This document shows, piece after piece, positions 1 to 6,266 of a DNA stretch of 7,213 nucleotides. The notes beneath the pieces are model-generated. The model saw nothing but the letters and a program-made list of their open reading frames with translations. It was not told where the DNA came from and ran no database searches. Location: the NCBI GenBank assembly GCA_039920165.1, contig JBDSEG010000109.1:1-7213 (forward strand). Reading direction: 5' to 3'. The DNA comes from JBDSEG01 sp039920165. Its GTDB lineage: Bacteria; Pseudomonadota; Gammaproteobacteria; Burkholderiales; Burkholderiaceae_C. How positions within the stretch are numbered: position 1 is the stretch's first letter; the number at the start of each line of letters is the position of its first letter. The position numbers and the translations under genes were made by a program.

Positions 1-48
1 CTGTGCATCGGCGGCGGGATGGGGGTGGCGTTGTGCGTCGAGCGGTAG
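1..48 (+). CDS. Thiolase (acetyl-CoA C-acyltransferase), C-terminal end only
   Basis: Partial gene that enters from the left edge in frame 1 and stops at TAG 46-48. The 15 visible residues read LCIGGGMGVALCVER. This is the conserved C-terminal loop of thiolases: Cys followed by Ile-Gly-Gly-Gly, where the Cys (residue 2 here) is the family's second catalytic cysteine, the general base in Claisen condensation of acyl-CoAs. Family members end about a dozen residues after this motif, as seen here. The fragment is very like the end of the PhaA-type acetyl-CoA acetyltransferases used for polyhydroxybutyrate synthesis, but so short a tail cannot separate a biosynthetic PhaA from a degradative beta-ketothiolase (FadA/BktB/PcaF types). 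No partner gene is visible, because the next gene downstream is an unrelated binding protein. Confidence 0.85.
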   Translation: MCIGGGMGVALCVER

Positions 49-115
49 GCGGCCAACGCGTCGCGGGGGCGAGTCGGAAGCTACCCGGGAGACAGCGGCC
101 TGAGGGTCGTCGGTA

Positions 116-143
116 GCAAGGGCGACACCGGCATCTCCCTTGC
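116..143 (+). repeat. Inverted repeat, 7-bp stem with 14-base loop
   Basis: GCAAGGG (116-122) is the exact reverse complement of CCCTTGC (137-143), so the transcript could form a 7-bp stem with a 14-base loop. It lies about 70 bases after the thiolase stop, where a terminator or mRNA 3'-end structure would be expected. No U-run follows (the next bases are CTGACGGGG), so if it acts in termination it is not a standard intrinsic terminator. A match of this size may also arise by chance in GC-rich DNA. Confidence 0.3.
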
Positions 144-204
144 CTGACGGGGACTCGACAGGCGGGCGCCTTCACTCGCGTCAGGGCCGAATGGACCCGC
201 TCGA

Positions 205-220
205 CGCTCTGATCAGAGCG
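205..220. repeat. Perfect 16-bp palindrome, possible operator
   Basis: CGCTCTGATCAGAGCG is a perfect dyad with no spacer: every base from 205 to 212 pairs with its mirror base from 220 to 213. The symmetry ends at 204/221. A loopless dyad is more like the binding site of a dimeric regulator than a terminator hairpin. It lies about 70 bases upstream of the proposed -35 box of the binding-protein gene, a position that would suit an activator. No regulator is identified and function is inference. Confidence 0.4.
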
Positions 221-290
221 CCGGCATCCAGTGGAATTGTCGGCGGGTGAGATGGCTGCTATCGCCACCCGAAGAGGCTTTCGCCCTTTC

Positions 291-319
291 TTGACCCCCC
301 GGCCGCGGCCACATAGAGT
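291..319 (+). promoter_or_regulatory. Putative sigma70 promoter for the binding-protein gene
   Basis: TTGACC at 291-296 matches five of six bases of the -35 consensus. After a 17-base spacer, TAGAGT at 314-319 matches four of six bases of the -10 consensus. Transcription would begin near 326, giving a leader of about 60 bases before the GTG at 385 and including the short leader ORF at 359-388. The spacer is very GC-rich (runs of C and G around 294-310). The assignment rests on consensus matching only. Confidence 0.42.
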
Positions 320-346
320 TGGTCCCTCCGTTCTGGACAGCCGCTT

Positions 347-388
347 GGGGAGGTCGAGATGGTGCTTGCCCATAAGGTCATCGGGTGA
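347..388 (+). CDS. Possible 9-codon leader ORF with strong Shine-Dalgarno, overlapping the next start
   Basis: GGGGAGG at 347-353 is the strongest Shine-Dalgarno match near this gene, and five bases later ATG (359-361) opens a nine-codon frame reading MVLAHKVIG. Its stop TGA (386-388) overlaps the GTG start (385-387) of the binding-protein gene as GTGA, in a different frame. This arrangement would let ribosomes load at the strong site, finish the small peptide and restart at the GTG, which has only a weak AAGG (374-377) of its own. It could equally be a chance ORF. The peptide has no attenuator-type codon run that I can recognise. Coordinates include the Shine-Dalgarno sequence; the ORF itself is 359-388. 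Confidence 0.4.
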   Translation, partial: GEVEMVLAHKVIG

Positions 389-1368
389 CTACGCGGCGTC
401 AGCTCGTGCTCACACTTGGCGCAGTCGCGCTCGTGAGACCCTTTGCATCTTTTGCCGAGCAGTCACGGGCGAAGGTGTGGCGCGTCGGCCTGTTCCACGT
501 CGGGCTCGACCACGTGCCGCCGGCGCTCGACGGCATCCGCGAAGGATTGAAGGCGCTCGGTTACGAGGAAGGCAGAGACATCACTTTCGATTTCCGCAAT
601 CTCGCCGACATGAACGCGGCGCGAACTACGGCTCGCGAATTCGTGCGCGAGAAAGTCGACTTGATCGTCGCCTTCGAGAATCAGCCGATACAGGCAGCGA
701 AGGAGGCCACTGGGAAAATTCCCGTCGTCATGCTCAACCTAAGCGATGCCGTTGCCGACGGTTTCGTTCAGAGCCTGGCGCACCCCGGCGGAAACATCAC
801 TGGCTTTACCGGCACGGGTGAAATGCCGGCGAAAGAGCTGGAGCTGCTCAAGGAACTCGTGCCGCGGCTCGAGCGTCCGTTGCTGCTGTTCTCCGAAGAC
901 GATCCGGCGTCATTGCGCTGGCTCGGCTATGCACGCCAAGCCGCGCGCACGCTCAATTTGCAGCCGATCGAGCGCCAGGCGATGCGCGCATCGGACGTCG
1001 AGCGCGTATTCGCTCAGCTCAAGCCGGGGGAGGTCGACAGCGTATTTATCTGCTCGCCCCATCTGCGGCTGGACTTTCACGCGCTGATCCTCGATCAGGC
1101 CACTACGCGTCGCCTACCGATGGTCGGTTACCGCGCAGGTTGGGTCGAGCGCGGCGCATTGTTTGCCTACAGTCCCGATTTTCGTGCGGTGGGTCGGCTG
1201 GACATGGCACGGCAGATCGCGAAAATTCTGAAAGGTGTGAAGCCCGCAGACTTGCCCGTCGAACAGATCTCGCAGTTCCAACTGATCGTCAACCTGAAGA
1301 CCGCCAAAGCTCTGGGCATTAGCATTCCGCAGTCCATCCTCTTGCGTGCTGACCGACTGATCGAGTAG
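385..1368 (+). CDS. Periplasmic ABC-type substrate-binding protein (COG2984/PF04392 family)
   Basis: A 327-residue protein with an export signal: Arg4-Arg5, a hydrophobic stretch at residues 7-17 and a likely cleavage after SFA at 22-24. The mature part has family hallmarks: VWRVGLF near residue 31, SLAHPGGNITGFTG at 130-143, and a C-terminal block from about 285 (GVKPADLPVEQ, then LKTAKALGISIPQ, then LLRAD near 319). These point to the two-lobed periplasmic binding fold of the COG2984 family, which includes TrpX-like and many uncharacterised members; ligands are mostly unknown, so none is assigned. Start: an in-frame TAA at 373-375 leaves GTG 385 as the only upstream start, seven bases after AAGG (374-377). 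No ABC permease or ATPase gene lies beside it in the window; the left neighbour is a thiolase and the right neighbour is convergent. By eye it has more A/T in its codons than the - strand genes, so acquisition or duplication is possible. Confidence 0.9.
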   Translation: MTTRRQLVLTLGAVALVRPFASFAEQSRAKVWRVGLFHVGLDHVPPALDGIREGLKALGYEEGRDITFDFRNLADMNAARTTAREFVREKVDLIVAFENQPIQAAKEATGKIPVVMLNLSDAVADGFVQSLAHPGGNITGFTGTGEMPAKELELLKELVPRLERPLLLFSEDDPASLRWLGYARQAARTLNLQPIERQAMRASDVERVFAQLKPGEVDSVFICSPHLRLDFHALILDQATTRRLPMVGYRAGWVERGALFAYSPDFRAVGRLDMARQIAKILKGVKPADLPVEQISQFQLIVNLKTAKALGISIPQSILLRADRLIE

Positions 1369-1536
1369 CCGCCGGGGCAGAGGGAATCGCCGCAATGCCG
1401 CGAATGACCGATTTTTGGCCGGTCGCCGACAGCGAAGACTCAAGACGCCCTCCGCGGTGCAGCCGTTGACTGCGCCACCGCCCGCAACCGCGTATCGCTC
1501 CCGTCCCGCTGCACGTCCGGCAATGGACCTGCGCCT
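1369..1536. other. Convergent intergenic junction without clear terminator
   Basis: The + strand binding-protein gene and the - strand J-protein gene converge on this 168-base stretch. It contains an imperfect GC-rich stem-loop at 1454-1481: GCGGTG (1454-1459) pairs with CACCGC (1476-1481), with a further three pairs (CAG 1460-1462 with CTG 1470-1472) inside a bulge. A smaller 5-bp stem, GACCG (1406-1410) with CGGTC (1420-1424), has a T-run in its loop rather than after the stem. Neither structure is followed by a T-run on either strand, so I see no standard intrinsic terminator. Termination may be Rho-dependent or rely on the stem-loop, which could serve both directions. Confidence 0.4.
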
Positions 1537-2484
1537 TCAGCCGGGCTGCTCGCCCACGCACCCGTTCGCCGTGCTCGCAACAAGCCGGTCGAGCAGCCGC
1601 TCCTGCTGCGGGCTCAACCGGTCCGGAAAACGCGGCACGACCATGACGATCTGGTCGGCCTGTGCGAGACCGCGGCCCGCCGGAAAACCCCGGCCCGACA
1701 GCCGGTACACCACCTGTCCGCGTTGCAGGTGCAATGGTTGCAGACCCTGCAGCGTGGGCATCTGAACTGTTCGATTGGCGATCCACCTGAAGCCGTCGAC
1801 CGGCAGCTCGCAGCGCAGCGTCCCGTCGTCGTCGCACACCAGGAAGGGGTGCGGCAGCATCTGCACGCGGATGTCCAGCGCCACCGACGCTGACCTGCGG
1901 GTCGGCGCAACGTGCAGCACATCGCCGTCACGAACGCCCGGCGGCAGGCGCACCGATAAGCGGTAGTGGGCCACTTCGGACTTGCCGCATCCTTCGCACG
2001 CTTGGCACACCGGGCGCAACGCGCCCCGGCCCTCGCACGCCGCGCAGGACGTGGCGGGGCCGTACCAACCGAACCAGGCTCGCTCGCGCACCGTGCCCTG
2101 GCCGCTGCACGCGGCGCACGCTTCCAACGACGCCTGCCCGGTGCCGGCGCAATCGGCGCAGGGATCGACGACGGTGCCTCGCAATACCTTGATGCAGCCG
2201 GCGGCCGCTTCTTCGAGCGTCAACTTCACCCGGCGCTCGACGGTGCGTGGGGGCGAAGTTTCCGGTCCGGCGTCGGCCTCGGACTCGGGCGCGACGAGGA
2301 CATTGCCTGCACCGCGGATCTGTTCCAGCGCTCGATTGATACGCTGCATTCGGGCCGAGGCGCCGGCGTGGCGATTGCGATCCGGGTGCCAAAGCGAGAC
2401 GAGGCTGCGCCAGGCTGCCTTGGCCTGGGCCAGGCTGGCATCGCGGGGCAGGCCCAGTTCGGTATAGGCGTCGTCAACTGTCAT
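1537..2484 (-). CDS. DnaJ-like J-domain protein with zinc finger, no G/F region
   Basis: A 315-residue probable Hsp70 (DnaK) cochaperone of the cytoplasm. The J domain occupies about residues 4-60 with the essential HPD motif at 33-35 (LWHPDRN). Residues 61-80 are a short acidic/proline linker, not the Gly/Phe-rich segment of classical DnaJ. A DnaJ-type C-terminal domain starts near 81, interrupted by four CxxCxGxG zinc motifs: C109-G116, C123-G130, C147-G154 and C160-G167, enough for two Zn sites. The peptide-binding fold resumes from about 172, with HPF at 212-214 and GRGFPAG at 264-270. Canonical DnaJ is about 375 residues, so this is a shortened relative and probably not the main DnaJ, which usually sits beside dnaK. 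The ATG at 2484 places the J domain directly at the N-terminus; its upstream bases lack a clear Shine-Dalgarno. It is the last gene of the block, 32 bases after mnmH, suggesting coupled expression. Confidence 0.92.
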   Translation of the reverse strand: MTVDDAYTELGLPRDASLAQAKAAWRSLVSLWHPDRNRHAGASARMQRINRALEQIRGAGNVLVAPESEADAGPETSPPRTVERRVKLTLEEAAAGCIKVLRGTVVDPCADCAGTGQASLEACAACSGQGTVRERAWFGWYGPATSCAACEGRGALRPVCQACEGCGKSEVAHYRLSVRLPPGVRDGDVLHVAPTRRSASVALDIRVQMLPHPFLVCDDDGTLRCELPVDGFRWIANRTVQMPTLQGLQPLHLQRGQVVYRLSGRGFPAGRGLAQADQIVMVVPRFPDRLSPQQERLLDRLVASTANGCVGEQPG

Positions 2485-2516
2485 CGGTTCGAAGGGTGAG
2501 GGGTTGGATTTGACTC

Positions 2517-3599
2517 TCAGGTCGTCGTTGGCGGCACATGCAATTCCCGCTCCAGCATCGTGCGCGCCACCGACCGCAACTGGTCATCGCTTCCGTCCCA
2601 CTGCACTTCCAGCAGCGGCTTCGCATAACCCGGGAAATTGCGCACGATCGACTGCAGGTAGACCGGGTCGTAGTGGCGCTCGAGCAGATCGCGCACCACC
2701 TCGGCGGTGCGCCCGGCACGCGCCGCTTCCTGCCAGCCGTCGACGACCTCGTTGCCGCGCAGCACGCGCAGCGCATCGAGGCGTTCGCAGAAGGCCTCGA
2801 CGTCGGTGACGAAGAAGGCGTAGTCCTGCATCAGCAGGCCGACGCGCGCCTCGATCGAAAGGCCGAGCCGCAAGCACGGACTGGCGCGCATGCGCTCGAT
2901 GAGCGCCTGCGGGACGCGCACGTCGCCGACCTTCTTGCTCTCGCTTTCGATCCAGACCGGCTGCGTTGCATCGAAGCGCCGCAGCGCATTCCAGACCCGG
3001 GTGTCGAAGGCTTTCTGGCTCGGCTGCGGGCTGCCGGGAACGAGGCCGAGCACCGAGCCGCGGTGGTTGGCGAGCTGTTCGAGGTCGAGCACCTGGGCGC
3101 CGCGCGCGGCCAGCAGCGGCAGCAGCCGGCTCTTGCCGGAGCCGGTGGTGCCGCAGACGACGCGGTAGTCGAAACTGCGCGGCAACTCGTCGAGCGCGTC
3201 GACGACCGCACGCCTGAATTCTCGGTAACCGCCTTCGAGCAGCGACACCTTGAAACCGATCTGGTCGAGCACCAGTGCGAGCGATCCGCTGCGCTTGCCG
3301 CCGCGCCAGCAGTAGATGAGCGGCTGCCAGTCGCGGCCCTTGTCGGCCAGCTCGCGGTCGAGGTGGTCGGCGATATTGCGTGCCGCCATCGCCGCGCCGT
3401 GCTTCTTCGCGTCGAAGGCCGAGACCTGCTTGTATTTGGTGCCGACCTGGGCGCGCTGCGAATCGGTCAGCGTCGGCCAGTTGACCGCGCCGGGCAGGTG
3501 GTCCTGCGCATATTCGCTTTCCGAGCGGGCATCGATGACAGTGTCGAAGCGGTCCAGATCGGCCAGCACATCGGTGGCTGCAAGCGCGCTCAGCGGCAT
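2517..3599 (-). CDS. mnmH: tRNA 2-selenouridine synthase
   Basis: A 360-residue protein, also called SelU or YbbB (E. coli form about 364 residues). It replaces sulfur with selenium in 2-thiouridine at wobble position 34 of tRNA-Lys, -Glu and -Gln, using selenophosphate from SelD; family members also geranylate the thiouridine as an intermediate or alternative product. The N-terminal rhodanese domain (about 15-135) begins with VIDARSESEY and carries the active-site loop CWRGGKRSG, with catalytic Cys97 at the same position as in E. coli. A P-loop follows at 150-157 (GTTGSGKS), in a C-terminal nucleotide-binding domain with LDLEQLANHRGS at 171-182. The frame is open far upstream into glnD, but the rhodanese domain sets the start at ATG 3599, two bases after the glnD TGA, so translation is probably coupled to glnD. 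No Shine-Dalgarno is evident. SelD is not in the window, so the selenium route is inferred from the family. Confidence 0.96.
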   Translation of the reverse strand: MPLSALAATDVLADLDRFDTVIDARSESEYAQDHLPGAVNWPTLTDSQRAQVGTKYKQVSAFDAKKHGAAMAARNIADHLDRELADKGRDWQPLIYCWRGGKRSGSLALVLDQIGFKVSLLEGGYREFRRAVVDALDELPRSFDYRVVCGTTGSGKSRLLPLLAARGAQVLDLEQLANHRGSVLGLVPGSPQPSQKAFDTRVWNALRRFDATQPVWIESESKKVGDVRVPQALIERMRASPCLRLGLSIEARVGLLMQDYAFFVTDVEAFCERLDALRVLRGNEVVDGWQEAARAGRTAEVVRDLLERHYDPVYLQSIVRNFPGYAKPLLEVQWDGSDDQLRSVARTMLERELHVPPTTT

Positions 3600-3601
3600 G
3601 G

Positions 3602-6256
3602 TCAGGCCGCGATCGCGTCCAGCAGTTCGCTCTCGATCTGCAGCTGTTCGCGGTAGTGCGACAGCGCCGGGCCGTCGACGAGGAAGGTATCTTCGACGCG
3701 CTCGCCCAGCGTCGTGATCTTGGCGAGCTGCAGGTTGATGCGATGACGCGCGAGCACGCGGGCGATCGAATAGAGCAGGCCGGAGCGGTCGCTGGCCGAG
3801 ACCGCGAGCAGCCAGCGCTGGGCGCGCTCGTCGGGGCGCAGCGTGACGCGCGGCGTGACCGGGAACGAGCGCACGCGGCGCGAGCTGCGGCCGCGCCCGG
3901 GCTCGGGCAGTTCGGCCTGCGATTGCAACGCCAGGCCGAGCTGGGTCTCGACAAACGAGATCAGGTCGCGGTAGTTGGGCGCACTGCGTCGTTCGTCGCG
4001 CGGATCGCGCGGCGGCTCGAAGCGCGGGCTGATGACCTGGAAGGTATCGAGCGCATAGGCGGCGCGGGTGGTGTGCACGCGGGCTTCGAGGATGTTGAAG
4101 CCGGCGCCCTCGAAATAGCCGCAGATGCGCGAGAACAGGTCGACCCGGTCGGGCGCGTACACCAGCACCTGCAAACCCTCGCCGATCGACGAGACGCGGG
4201 CGCGCACGACCGGCTGGGTCGACACCACCCGGTCGTGCAGCGAGCGCGCGTGCCAGGCGATGTCGGCGGCGTCGTGGCGCGCGAAATAGCTCAGCTCGAG
4301 GGTCTGCCACAGCGCGCGCTCGACGCCGGCCCGCAGCGGCACCAGGTTGAGCATGTGGCGTGCCTCTTCCTTGCGTGCCTCGATCTCGGCGTCCATGTTC
4401 GGCGACGCGCCGCCGAGGGCGCGCAGCGTGAGCCGGTACAGGTCTTCGAGCAGCTTGCCCTTCCACGCATTCCAGACCTTCGGGCTGGTGCCGCGGATAT
4501 CGGCCACGGTCAGCAGGTACAGCGCGGTCAGCCGCCGCTCGGTGCCGACCAGGCGCGCAAAAGCCTCGATCACCTCGGGGTCCGACAGATCTTCCTTCTG
4601 TGCAATGCGCGACATCGTGAGGTGGCCGCGCACCAGAAATTCGAGCAGCGCGCAGTCCTCGGCTGCCATGCGATGGTCGCGGCAAAAGCGCCGCACTTCA
4701 ATTGCGCCGAGGTCGGAGTGATCGCCCCCGCGGCCCTTGGCCACGTCGTGGAACAGGGCCGCCACATACAGCACATGCGGACGGTCGAAGTTCGACGCGA
4801 GCTGCGAGCAGAACGTGTACTCGTGGGCATGCTCGGGAATGAAGAAACGTCGCACGTTGCGCAGCACCATCAGGATGTGCTGATCCACCGTATAGACGTG
4901 GAACAGGTCGTGCTGCATCTGCCCGACGATGCGCCGGAACACCCACAGATAGCGCCCGAGCACGCTGGTCTGGTTCATCAGCCGGAAGGCGTGCGTCTGG
5001 CCTTGCGGCGCCTGCAGGATCTGCATGAAGATGGCGCGGTTCACCGGGTCGCGCCGGAAGGCGGCGTCCATCACCTCGCGGGCGTTGTAAAGCGCACGCA
5101 GCGTGCGCGCCGAAAGCCCCTTGACGCCGAAGCTTTGCTGGAAGACCAGAAAGGTCTCGAGGATCGCGTGCGGGTCGCGCTGGTACAGGTCGTCGCTCAC
5201 GACCTCGAGCATGCTGCCGCGCTCGAGAAACTTGGCATTGATCGGGCGCATCGGCGCGTCACCCGAACCGTTCACCCGCTCCTCGATATTGAGCATCAGG
5301 ATCTGGTTGAGCTGGGTGACCGCCTTGGCGGCCCAGTAGTAGCGCTTCATCAGCACTTCCGATGCGCGCTGCGCCCGCGTGCTGCGGTAGCCGAAACTCT
5401 CGGCCACGGCGGTCTGCAGGTCGAAGACCAGCCGGTCCTCTCGCCGCCCCGCGATCAGGTGCAGCCGGGCTCGGATCAGGCGCAGCAGGCCCTCGTTTCG
5501 CTGCAGCTGCTTGACCTCGAACGGCGTGATGAGACCGTTCGCGGCGAGCGCGCTCCAGTTCTTGCCGAGTCCCGCGGCGCGTGCGACCCAGATCACGACC
5601 TGCAGGTCGCGCAGGCCGCCCGGGCTTTCCTTGCAGTTGGGCTCGAGCGAATACGGCGTGTCCTCGAACTTCTGATGCCGCTGCGTCATCTCCAGCGTCT
5701 TCGCGCGCAAGAACGCGCGCGCGTCCATCGCATTCGTATTCGCCAGCCGGAAGGTGTTGAAGACGCGGCGCGATCCGCACAGGTAGCGCGATTCGAGCAG
5801 CGCGGTCTGCACCGTCACATCGCTTTGCGCCTGCGCGATGCATTCGTCCACGGTGCGAACGCTCGACCCGATGTCCAGGCCGATATCCCAGCACGCGCTG
5901 ATGAAGCCTTCGATCGCCGCCTTGGCCGAGGCCCGTCCCGGCCGTGCCACCGCGACGCCGGCCGGCGGCAGCAGGACCAGCACGTCGACATCCGAATGAG
6001 GGTAGAGCTCGGCGCGGCCATAGCCGCCGACCGCGATCAGTGCGGCGTCGGACGGCATGCCCGCCTGCTGCCACAGCGAGAGCAGCGTGCGGTCGACATG
6101 GCGAGTGATCGCATGGATGAGGCGCGTCGCCGCCGGCGCACTCGCGCGCGCGGTCCGAAAGGTGTCGAGCAGGGCCGCCTTGCCGGCGCGAAAGCGGCTG
6201 CGCAGTTCGGCGATATCGGGCGCCGGCGCGAGCGTCGGTTCGAGGACGGCCGCCAT
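3602..6256 (-). CDS. glnD: Bifunctional [protein-PII] uridylyltransferase / uridylyl-removing enzyme
   Basis: An 884-residue cytoplasmic glutamine sensor (E. coli form about 890). At low glutamine it uridylylates PII proteins (GlnB/GlnK); at high glutamine it removes UMP, controlling glutamine synthetase adenylylation and NtrBC. Domains in order: nucleotidyltransferase with GGYGRAELYPHSDVD at 77-91 (GG 77-78, metal-binding D89 and D91); a helical linker to about 440; an HD hydrolase domain with H453, H460, the HD pair H503-D504, H513 and D585; then two ACT domains at about 695-745 and 816-865, which bind glutamine. All catalytic signatures are present, so both activities should be intact. The arginine-rich linker between the ACT domains (786-803) is also basic in other GlnD proteins. 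ATG 6256 follows the map stop by 10 bases; no strong Shine-Dalgarno is visible, which fits coupling to map. Downstream, mnmH starts two bases after its TGA. Confidence 0.97.
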   Translation of the reverse strand: MAAVLEPTLAPAPDIAELRSRFRAGKAALLDTFRTARASAPAATRLIHAITRHVDRTLLSLWQQAGMPSDAALIAVGGYGRAELYPHSDVDVLVLLPPAGVAVARPGRASAKAAIEGFISACWDIGLDIGSSVRTVDECIAQAQSDVTVQTALLESRYLCGSRRVFNTFRLANTNAMDARAFLRAKTLEMTQRHQKFEDTPYSLEPNCKESPGGLRDLQVVIWVARAAGLGKNWSALAANGLITPFEVKQLQRNEGLLRLIRARLHLIAGRREDRLVFDLQTAVAESFGYRSTRAQRASEVLMKRYYWAAKAVTQLNQILMLNIEERVNGSGDAPMRPINAKFLERGSMLEVVSDDLYQRDPHAILETFLVFQQSFGVKGLSARTLRALYNAREVMDAAFRRDPVNRAIFMQILQAPQGQTHAFRLMNQTSVLGRYLWVFRRIVGQMQHDLFHVYTVDQHILMVLRNVRRFFIPEHAHEYTFCSQLASNFDRPHVLYVAALFHDVAKGRGGDHSDLGAIEVRRFCRDHRMAAEDCALLEFLVRGHLTMSRIAQKEDLSDPEVIEAFARLVGTERRLTALYLLTVADIRGTSPKVWNAWKGKLLEDLYRLTLRALGGASPNMDAEIEARKEEARHMLNLVPLRAGVERALWQTLELSYFARHDAADIAWHARSLHDRVVSTQPVVRARVSSIGEGLQVLVYAPDRVDLFSRICGYFEGAGFNILEARVHTTRAAYALDTFQVISPRFEPPRDPRDERRSAPNYRDLISFVETQLGLALQSQAELPEPGRGRSSRRVRSFPVTPRVTLRPDERAQRWLLAVSASDRSGLLYSIARVLARHRINLQLAKITTLGERVEDTFLVDGPALSHYREQLQIESELLDAIAA

Positions 6257-6266
6257 CCGACGAGAC

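Larger units (their letters stand above)
49..290. other. Non-coding gap after the thiolase gene
   Basis: I see no convincing gene between the thiolase stop and the promoter region of the binding-protein gene. Open frames here carry arginine/proline-rich translations typical of GC-rich non-coding frames, including one that begins with GTG at 231 and runs on inside the next gene in the wrong frame. The stretch holds a stem-loop (116-143) and a perfect palindrome (205-220), listed separately. No T-rich run follows either of them, so no classical intrinsic terminator for the thiolase gene is evident. Confidence 0.6.

Noticed and set aside
116..143. Intrinsic terminator of the thiolase gene
   Set aside because: The stem is present but no U-run follows, so it is reported only as an inverted repeat.
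231..821. A 196-codon + strand frame starting with GTG 231 and overlapping the binding-protein gene
   Set aside because: Its translation is arginine-rich and shows no motif, while the overlapping frame encodes a clear signal peptide and binding-protein family blocks.
1966..2499. A 177-codon + strand frame antisense to the J-protein gene
   Set aside because: Glycine/alanine/arginine-rich shadow of a gene with an HPD motif and four zinc motifs on the other strand.
2538..3656. A 372-codon + strand frame antisense to mnmH
   Set aside because: It has no family resemblance and is explained by the codon bias of mnmH on the opposite strand.
3600..4685. N-terminal extension of mnmH giving a 722-residue protein
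   Set aside because: The first 362 residues are arginine/proline/alanine-rich and overlap glnD out of frame. The rhodanese domain starts right after ATG 3599, and the length from there (360) matches the family.
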